9,962 nt of DNA, from the NCBI GenBank assembly GCA_964415885.1, contig CAYQCE010000079.1, positions 1 to 9,962 of the forward strand, written 5' to 3'. The notes under the pieces were generated by a model that saw only the letters and a list, made by a program, of their open reading frames with translations, was not told where the DNA came from and ran no database searches. The stretch is from CAYQCE01 sp964415885. Its GTDB lineage: Bacteria; Zixibacteria; MSB-5A5; JAABVY01; JAHJOQ01. Shown one piece after another: positions 6,873 to 9,962 of this stretch. Position 1 is the stretch's first letter; every line of letters starts with the position of its first letter. The position numbers were made by a program, and so were the translations under genes.

Positions 6873-7118
6873 CTACTTGTAGGCCTCCTCTACGAACGGC
6901 AGGAGAGCCATAAGTCGTGCGCGCTTGACCGCGCGTGTGATCTTGCGTTGTGTTTTGGCGGATACACCCGTGATACGACGCGGGATTAACTTGCCGTTTT
7001 CCGTCGTGAACTTCCTGAGAAGCCGCTCGTCCTTGTAGTCTATCTTGTCGAGCTTCAGGTCAGCAAAACGTCCGGCGCGCCTTCTGCGTCCGCCGAAATC
7101 CATCTTAGGCTTAGGCAT
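6873..7118 (-). CDS. rpsR: 30S ribosomal protein S18
   Basis: The 81-residue product has the basic N-terminus and conserved core of S18: IDYKDERLLRKFTTENGKLIPRRITG followed by SAKTQRKITRAVKRARLMALLPF. It forms a heterodimer with S6 on the platform of the 30S subunit. There is no CxxC pair, so it is a zinc-free S18. AGAGG lies about eight bases before the ATG. It follows rpsF after 49 bases; the ssb gene that separates these two in many bacteria is absent. Confidence 0.98.
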   Translation of the reverse strand: MPKPKMDFGGRRRRAGRFADLKLDKIDYKDERLLRKFTTENGKLIPRRITGVSAKTQRKITRAVKRARLMALLPFVEEAYK

Positions 7119-7167
7119 AAATCAAACCTCTCTGATTGAATTACCAGTTCGTTTGGAATCCCGGAAG

Positions 7168-7512
7168 CTATCTCGCTTCAGAGCGTGATTCCTCCCGCGA
7201 TGATTCCTCATCATCAGCACCCTCGAGCCAGTCCGCGCGGACTGTCATGAAACGCATGACATTCTCGTTCAGCGCGAAACTTCTCTCGAGAGCCTGAGGG
7301 ATGTTGCCTTCCGCCTCGTAGAGGAAGAACGTGTAGTAGCCCTGACGCTTCTTGTTGATCTCATAAGCGAGTCGCTTCATCCCCCAGCGGTTGATGTCCT
7401 TAATCTCGCCGCCGTTGGATTTGATCAGGGTTTGTACGTCCTCGACTTCTCTGTCGAACTGGGATTCCTCGAGTTGTGGGTCCAGAATGATGCCGGTCTC
7501 GTAGAGCCGCAT
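7168..7512 (-). CDS. rpsF: 30S ribosomal protein S6
   Basis: The 114-residue S6 has the ferredoxin-like core (MRLYETGIILDPQL, INRWGMKRLAYEINKKRQGYYTFF, LNENVMRFMTV) and an acidic serine-rich tail (GADDEESSREESRSEAR). It partners S18 on the 30S platform. I chose ATG 7512: GGGAGG lies about five bases upstream and the protein then begins as S6 normally does. An upstream extension in the same frame back to 7551 would run through a hairpin in the leader and has no family support. A structured leader precedes it at 7513-7572. Confidence 0.97.
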   Translation of the reverse strand: MRLYETGIILDPQLEESQFDREVEDVQTLIKSNGGEIKDINRWGMKRLAYEINKKRQGYYTFFLYEAEGNIPQALERSFALNENVMRFMTVRADWLEGADDEESSREESRSEAR

Positions 7513-7572
7513 GTGCACCTCCCTTCGGACTTCCAGGCATCTCCCGCGCACATGGGAGATGCAGGGTGTGGG
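7513..7572 (-). promoter_or_regulatory. Candidate S6:S18 autoregulatory leader in the pth-rpsF gap
   Basis: The gap contains a perfect nine-base-pair stem, GCATCTCCC at 7537-7545 with GGGAGATGC at 7554-7562 and an eight-base loop. Between this stem and the rpsF Shine-Dalgarno the minus strand reads CTGGAAGTCCGAAGGGAGG; a CCG trinucleotide lies at 7526-7528 in what could be the loop of an alternative helix that includes the ribosome binding site (CCT near 7534-7536 with AGG near 7517-7519). In many bacteria the S6:S18 complex represses its own mRNA through a leader motif with an unpaired CCG that mimics its 16S rRNA site. The stem is seen; the regulatory role is inference. There is no T-run after the stem, so it is not a clear terminator. 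Confidence 0.45.
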
Positions 7573-8136
7573 TTAATTGAACTTATGCTGCGCGACCTCG
7601 ACGCCGTCCCTGATTACCGTTTCGACAGCATCCGCCGCGCTCGCTAACATCTCTTCTACAATCTTCAACTCGTCTGCGGAGAACTTCTCGAGCACGTATG
7701 ATTCGAGCGGTCTTTCCGGATTCTCCGGAAGCCCGATCCCGAGTCTTACTCTCGGGAAATCCCGCGAACCGAGCTGTTCTACTATCGACTTGAGCCCGTT
7801 GTGCCCGCCGTCCGAGCCCTGCCCACGGATACGTATCTTGCCGATCGGAAGATTAACATCATCGCAAACGACCAGTATCTCGTGTGGCTCGAAACCGCGG
7901 AACCGCGCAGCATCCGCGACCGCATACCCCGACAGGTTCATATATGTCGTGGGCTTGATCAACAGGATGATCTGCGAATCGATTCTTGCCGAGCTCTGCC
8001 TGTATTCTCCTTTGCCGGAGCGGAAACTCGCGTCATATCGTTTGCCGAGGAGATCCAGTGTCATGAATCCCAAATTGTGCCGGGTCAGTTCGTATTTCTT
8101 GCCCGGATTGCCGAGTCCCGCTACCAGTTTGATCAT
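7573..8136 (-). CDS. pth: Peptidyl-tRNA hydrolase
   Basis: The 187-residue product is a standard bacterial Pth, which cleaves the ester bond of peptidyl-tRNAs dropped from stalled ribosomes. GLGNPGKKYELTRHNLGF at 7-24 holds N10 and the catalytic H20; N68 in TYMNLSG, D93 in VVCDDVNLP and the GGHNGL loop at about 110-115 complete the active site. Length is close to E. coli Pth (194). The ATG is the expected start, yet no Shine-Dalgarno is visible in the roughly ten transcribed bases between the likely transcription start and the ATG. It heads the minus-strand operon, with rpsF next after 60 bases. Confidence 0.97.
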   Translation of the reverse strand: MIKLVAGLGNPGKKYELTRHNLGFMTLDLLGKRYDASFRSGKGEYRQSSARIDSQIILLIKPTTYMNLSGYAVADAARFRGFEPHEILVVCDDVNLPIGKIRIRGQGSDGGHNGLKSIVEQLGSRDFPRVRLGIGLPENPERPLESYVLEKFSADELKIVEEMLASAADAVETVIRDGVEVAQHKFN

Positions 8137-8153
8137 CGTATTAACAGCCGATT

Positions 8154-8181
8154 ATTATATCGAAAACGGGGGAAAAGTCAA
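8154..8181 (-). promoter_or_regulatory. Sigma70-type promoter for the pth operon
   Basis: On the minus strand a -35 box TTGACT (8176-8181) and a consensus -10 box TATAAT (8154-8159) are separated by 16 bases. Transcription should begin near 8147, only about ten bases before the pth ATG, giving a near-leaderless 5' end. This is the best promoter match ahead of the ten-gene minus-strand run. Confidence 0.8.
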
Positions 8182-8224
8182 GCAGATTGAGAGTGCAATC
8201 GGACCACGGCGGTTGACATTAGTT

Positions 8225-8290
8225 GAGTAGGGGGAGAACCCGCAGTGCTTCCGCCGTCTCTTTGAATGACGAGTGGGGGGAGAAACCCGG
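8225..8290. repeat. Two direct copies of a G-rich motif, 46 bases apart
   Basis: GAGTAGGGGGAGAACCCG at 8225-8242 recurs as GAGTGGGGGGAGAAACCCGG at 8271-8290, differing by one substitution and one inserted A over the shared part. GAATGAC immediately precedes the second copy. The pair lies directly upstream of the pth promoter. It could be part of a dispersed intergenic repeat or a local duplication. Confidence 0.5.
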
Positions 8291-8333
8291 GCCATAGGAG
8301 CTTGTTAAGAAAGTTCGTATTGCTGGAAAAGCT

Positions 8334-8443
8334 GTCATCGCGAGGAGTCCCGCGGAGGAGGAATGACGCGGCGATCTCATAGTCAGGCAATACTATACGG
8401 CTGCTTTGAGAATGCCACGCTCGCTACGCTCACTCGCAAAGAC
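8334..8443. repeat. Dispersed palindromic intergenic repeat (copy 2, paired arms)
   Basis: The left arm, 8334-8379, reads GTCATCGCGAGGAGTCCCGC at its start and ends GCGGCGATCTCA. The right arm, 8407-8443, is in inverse orientation; its reverse complement starts GTCTTTGCGAGTGAGCG and ends GTGGCATTCTCA. The two arms therefore form an imperfect inverted repeat about 110 bases long with a short spacer. The left arm is nearly identical to the start of the repeat at 1471-1514. This GTCAT(T/C)GCGAGGAG...GGC(A/G)ATCTCA pattern resembles intergenic repeats I know from several environmental bacterial genomes. No coding potential; a non-autonomous element or REP-like sequence is likely. Confidence 0.65.
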
Positions 8444-8453
8444 CGAGGTTTTG

Positions 8454-8490
8454 GGGTTTCTCAAGCCCCAATAGACCCGAGCCACGCCGG
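8454..8490. repeat. Hairpin repeat with a partner near the window's end
   Basis: TTGGGG and CCCCAA around 8452-8471 form a six-base-pair stem. On the minus strand the adjoining 22 bases 8469-8490 match 9860-9881 (+) at 21 positions. The two copies lie in opposite orientation, about 1.4 kb apart, on either side of the cupin gene and the tRNA genes. Confidence 0.55.
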
Positions 8491-8515
8491 TCGCTTAAAG
8501 TTCTAATCTGCAAAC

Positions 8516-8546
8516 AAAAAAACCCCGCTCGCTCGAGCGGGGTTTT
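8516..8546 (-). terminator. Intrinsic terminator of the 8567-8941 cupin gene
   Basis: A 12-base-pair stem pairs 8519-8530 (AAAACCCCGCTC) with 8535-8546 (GAGCGGGGTTTT) around a four-base loop. On the minus strand it ends in a run of seven T, 20 bases past the cupin stop. This is a textbook Rho-independent terminator; four T on the other strand might allow weak termination in that direction too. Confidence 0.88.
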
Positions 8547-8566
8547 GAAGTTCACCAAGGGGCCTA

Positions 8567-8941
8567 CTACGTCGCCATCGCGGCGGCTTTTTCTTCGATA
8601 TGACCGTAGACCTTCTTCAGTTCCTCCTTGGGGCTGAACTCGACGAAGGCGGTGTCCTCTTCCACCCAGACCGTGTGTCCCGCCGGCCAGTAGAATGTCT
8701 CCCCGGCCTTGCAGACCTCCTCTTTGCCATCGGCATAGCGCAGATGAATCGCTCCCTTGAGCATATATCCCCAGTGCGGGCAGGCACACCTGTCGTTCGG
8801 CAGTCCCTCGAGTAGCGGCGTGGCATCGGCGCCGGCCTTCATCTCGACATACGCCACCGCCATATCGCCCCATTCGGATACACGAAACGTCGCCACAGGC
8901 AGTTCGAGTGCGATCGGCATGTTCTCTTTAAGTTCCTTCAA
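8567..8941 (-). CDS. Single-domain cupin protein
   Basis: The 124-residue product is a lone cupin barrel. The region CPHWGYMLKGAIHLRYADG at 54-72 is motif 1 in a variant form (H56, no second histidine of the HxH pair), and KAGETFYWPAGHTVWVEEDT at 78-97 is motif 2 with PxGH, H89. C52 and C54 flank H56, which is unusual and could add sulfur ligands. Function is not known; such proteins bind small molecules or a metal. I take TTG 8941 as start because AAAGGAG lies exactly six bases upstream; ATG 8920 has only a poor site. It is not closely similar to the cupin at 1710-2033. It has its own terminator and stands apart from the pth operon. Confidence 0.85.
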   Translation of the reverse strand: MKELKENMPIALELPVATFRVSEWGDMAVAYVEMKAGADATPLLEGLPNDRCACPHWGYMLKGAIHLRYADGKEEVCKAGETFYWPAGHTVWVEEDTAFVEFSPKEELKKVYGHIEEKAAAMAT

Positions 8942-9512
8942 GTTCTGCTCCTTTGTTCAAATACAACAATTTGCGATTTGCATAACCCACCAAGCGGATG
9001 GAACGCACCTTTACGATGCGCCGTCCCGAGTCTCGAGACAATCCTGCTCGTGGAGCCATCGGACTGTTGTGCTTTCTACGTAACGTAGCGTGGATTAATT
9101 TGATCCATAATGAGATAGTTGGTTCTACGTGGTAAAAACCTGAGAAGGAACGGTTAGACGGTTGATCTGATGCTACGATCGCTGTGAACGCAAGCGGGAT
9201 TGCCCGTTTTGCCTCAATGAGACATATTTGTGTGACTGGCCGTGGCAGGAGTCGACGAGTGAGTTTTGATGCGTTTTTTTGGCAGCTTTTACAGAGAGAT
9301 ACTCCTGATGTATTCGCTTGGATTGGCAACCCGTCGAGTCGAGGAGTTCTTCATCCTTCAAATTCGCACCCAATTTCTAAAAGATCGAAATTCATGATCA
9401 ACTGGTCCTTTCACGGTATCTTGAGAATGCCGGGTGCATGAGGACCTGCGAATCCTGTCAATGTAACTTATAGAGGAAGAACAGCTTTGTTGGATTTTAA
9501 GGCATGAAAAAA
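8942..9512. other. Region without a supportable gene
   Basis: Open frames exist on both strands (for example 9184-9441 + and 8928-9329 -), but neither gives a protein-like sequence, a ribosome binding site or a family I recognise. Base composition looks less GC-rich than the operon. Small inverted repeats such as CTACGT/ACGTAG around 9078-9090 and a ten-base palindrome at 9030-9039 are present without clear meaning. TTGAGAATGCC near 9420 repeats a piece of the element at 8406-8416. It may hold decayed sequence or an RNA that cannot be judged by eye. Confidence 0.45.
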
Positions 9513-9586
9513 TGCGCCATCAGGGAATCGAACCCCGGACCCGCTGATTAAGAGTCAGCTGCTCTGCCTAGCTGAGCTAATGGCGC
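9513..9586 (-). tRNA. tRNA-Lys (anticodon CTT)
   Basis: A full cloverleaf folds on the minus strand: acceptor GCGCCAT with ATGGCGC, D arm GCTC/GAGC, anticodon stem GCTGA/TCAGC with loop CTCTTAA (anticodon CTT, reading AAG), T stem CGGGG/CCCTG with loop TTCGATT, and discriminator A at 9513. CCA is not encoded and must be added. Six T follow the discriminator directly (9507-9512), so transcription may end there. A possible -10 box TATTAT lies at 9604-9609 but no -35 match is seen, so it may also be co-transcribed with the next tRNA. Confidence 0.95.
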
Positions 9587-9617
9587 ATTGGGCAATGGCA
9601 TATATAATACATCTCCG

Positions 9618-9639
9618 GGACTTTCGCCTCGGTTTTTTT
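9618..9639 (+). terminator. Possible plus-strand terminator between the tRNA genes
   Basis: Around 9616-9632 CCGGGAC pairs with GCCTCGG (one G-T pair and one mismatch) around a four-base loop, followed by seven T at 9633-9639 on the plus strand. No plus-strand gene lies just upstream, so its role is unclear; it may block antisense transcription into the tRNA gene. Confidence 0.35.
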
Positions 9640-9642
9640 ATG

Positions 9643-9714
9643 TGAGGGTGGAAGGGATCGAACCTTCGACCCTCTGCTTAAAAGGCAGATGCTCTACCAC
9701 TGAGCTACACCCCC
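9643..9714 (-). tRNA. tRNA-Lys (anticodon TTT)
   Basis: The minus strand folds as acceptor GGGGGTG with CACCCTC (one G-T pair), D arm GCTC/GAGC, anticodon stem TCTGC/GCAGA with loop CTTTTAA (anticodon TTT, reading AAA and AAG), T stem GAAGG/CCTTC with loop TTCGATC, and discriminator A at 9643. CCA is not encoded. With the CTT tRNA 56 bases downstream it forms a lysine tRNA pair covering both codons. A strong promoter precedes it. Confidence 0.95.
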
Positions 9715-9729
9715 ACAATCTGTTCGGCA

Positions 9730-9757
9730 AATATACAAATACGCTCCAGATTGTCAA
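9730..9757 (-). promoter_or_regulatory. Promoter of the lysine tRNA genes
   Basis: A consensus -35 box TTGACA (9752-9757) and a -10 box TATATT (9730-9735) are 16 bases apart on the minus strand. The predicted start near 9723 leaves about nine bases before the mature 5' end of tRNA-Lys(TTT). Confidence 0.8.
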
Positions 9758-9795
9758 ACCGTTTTGACCCGACGTCGTGGATTCCCCTGATTATT

Positions 9796-9820
9796 CGTCG
9801 AATCCCTTGCGGATTCGACG
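9796..9820. repeat. Perfect ten-base-pair hairpin
   Basis: CGTCGAATCC at 9796-9805 and GGATTCGACG at 9811-9820 are exact reverse complements around the loop CTTGC. No T-run follows on either strand. It lies between the unidentified minus-strand gene and the tRNA promoter and may end or stabilise that gene's transcript. Confidence 0.55.
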
Positions 9821-9859
9821 CACAAGGAATTGACAGCTCGGTGGCGCGGATGTTATCGG

Positions 9860-9888
9860 CCGGCGTGGCCCGGGTCTATTGACCCGGG
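9860..9888. repeat. Second copy of hairpin repeat
   Basis: Bases 9860-9881 match the minus strand of 8469-8490 at 21 of 22 positions. Within it CCCGGGTC (9869-9876) and GACCCGGG (9881-9888) form a perfect eight-base-pair stem with loop TATT, 27 bases beyond the stop codon of the gene entering from the right edge. Confidence 0.6.
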
Positions 9889-9914
9889 TTTCAAAGGATG
9901 TTTCCGCATAAGCA

Positions 9915-9962
9915 TCAGAACAAATCCATCTCGTCCGCTTCCAGATTGAAATCCTCGCTTTT
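9915..9962 (-). CDS. C-terminal end of an unidentified protein (partial)
   Basis: The minus strand from the window edge reads KSEDFNLEADEMDLF and then TGA at 9917-9915. The acidic residues ending in a hydrophobic DLF look like a real C-terminal tail rather than random sequence. Fifteen residues are too few to name a family. The hairpins at 9869-9888 and 9796-9820 follow it. Confidence 0.4.
   Translation of the reverse strand, partial: KSEDFNLEADEMDLF

Larger units (their letters stand above)
8182..8566. other. Gene-free repeat-rich region upstream of the pth promoter
   Basis: I see no real gene. The stretch is made of repeats: two direct copies of a G-rich motif (8225-8242 and 8271-8290), a palindromic element at 8334-8443, a hairpin element at 8454-8490 with a partner at 9860-9881, and the terminator at 8519-8546. 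A minus-strand open frame across 8178-8390 runs through these repeats and has no protein-like character. Confidence 0.6.

Noticed and set aside
7577..8230. Plus-strand open frame of 217 codons opposite pth
   Set aside because: Antisense to a clearly identified pth; serine-rich translation typical of a shadow frame.
8178..8390. Minus-strand open frame of 70 codons upstream of pth
   Set aside because: It runs through the dispersed repeats and the pth promoter, has no ribosome binding site and no protein-like pattern.
8430..8873. Minus-strand open frame of 147 codons overlapping the cupin gene
   Set aside because: It is another frame of the cupin gene plus its terminator; the cupin frame has the family motifs and a good start site.
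8928..9329. Minus-strand open frame of 133 codons
   Set aside because: No recognisable motifs; it covers the start of the cupin gene and its ribosome binding site in another frame.
9184..9441. Plus-strand open frame of 85 codons before the tRNAs
   Set aside because: GTG start without a binding site, no family resemblance, and a competing minus-strand frame over the same bases.
9513..9714. Integration site of a mobile element at the tRNA genes
   Set aside because: No duplicated tRNA 3' end, integrase or phage gene is seen in the window.

Overview
The window looks like an ordinary bacterial chromosome of moderate GC. Its core is one long co-oriented minus-strand gene run built around peptidyl-tRNA hydrolase and the ribosomal proteins S6, S18 and L9. 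I see no phage, plasmid, transposase or CRISPR signal. The order pth-rpsF-rpsR-DUF2232-rplI without ssb, followed by a bifunctional-nuclease-domain protein, a TPR plus type-1 periplasmic-binding-fold protein and larE, together with intergenic hairpin repeats, suggests a little-cultured lineage, possibly in the Fibrobacteres-Chlorobi-Bacteroidetes superphylum. That placement is only a weak inference from gene order.

Layout. 2-262 (+) is the N-terminal third of a SAM-dependent methyltransferase that stops just after motif I. 485-1312 (+) is a complete MscS-type mechanosensitive channel, followed by a GC-rich hairpin. 1313-1709 is a gene-free, hairpin-rich stretch with a copy of a dispersed palindromic repeat. 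From 8136 down to 1710 all ten genes lie on the minus strand: pth, rpsF, rpsR, a DUF2232 membrane protein, rplI, a BFN/DUF151 protein, a secreted TPR/ligand-binding-fold protein, larE, a 73-aa protein and a small cupin. Spacings are short, and the last four genes overlap or nearly so. A strong sigma70-type promoter lies immediately upstream of pth. 8142-8566 is a second repeat-rich stretch. 8567-8941 (-) is a second single-domain cupin with its own terminator. 8942-9512 holds no gene I can support. 9513-9714 carries two minus-strand lysine tRNAs, CTT then TTT by coordinate. 9715-9962 has the tRNA promoter, another repeat copy and the last 15 codons of an unidentified minus-strand gene.

How the parts fit. 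The front of the long operon is translation machinery: Pth recycles peptidyl-tRNA, S6 and S18 form a heterodimer on the 30S platform, and L9 is a 50S protein. A hairpin between pth and rpsF is a candidate S6:S18 autoregulatory site. The back of the operon is accessory: an envelope protein resembling LpoA/LivK, and a LarE-type sulfur transferase with the three-cysteine pattern expected of an iron-sulfur enzyme, translationally coupled to two small proteins. No larA, larB or larC is present here. The most interesting items are the LarE/small protein/cupin trio, the candidate rpsF leader and the dispersed repeats. I do not see a clear new defence or mobile system.
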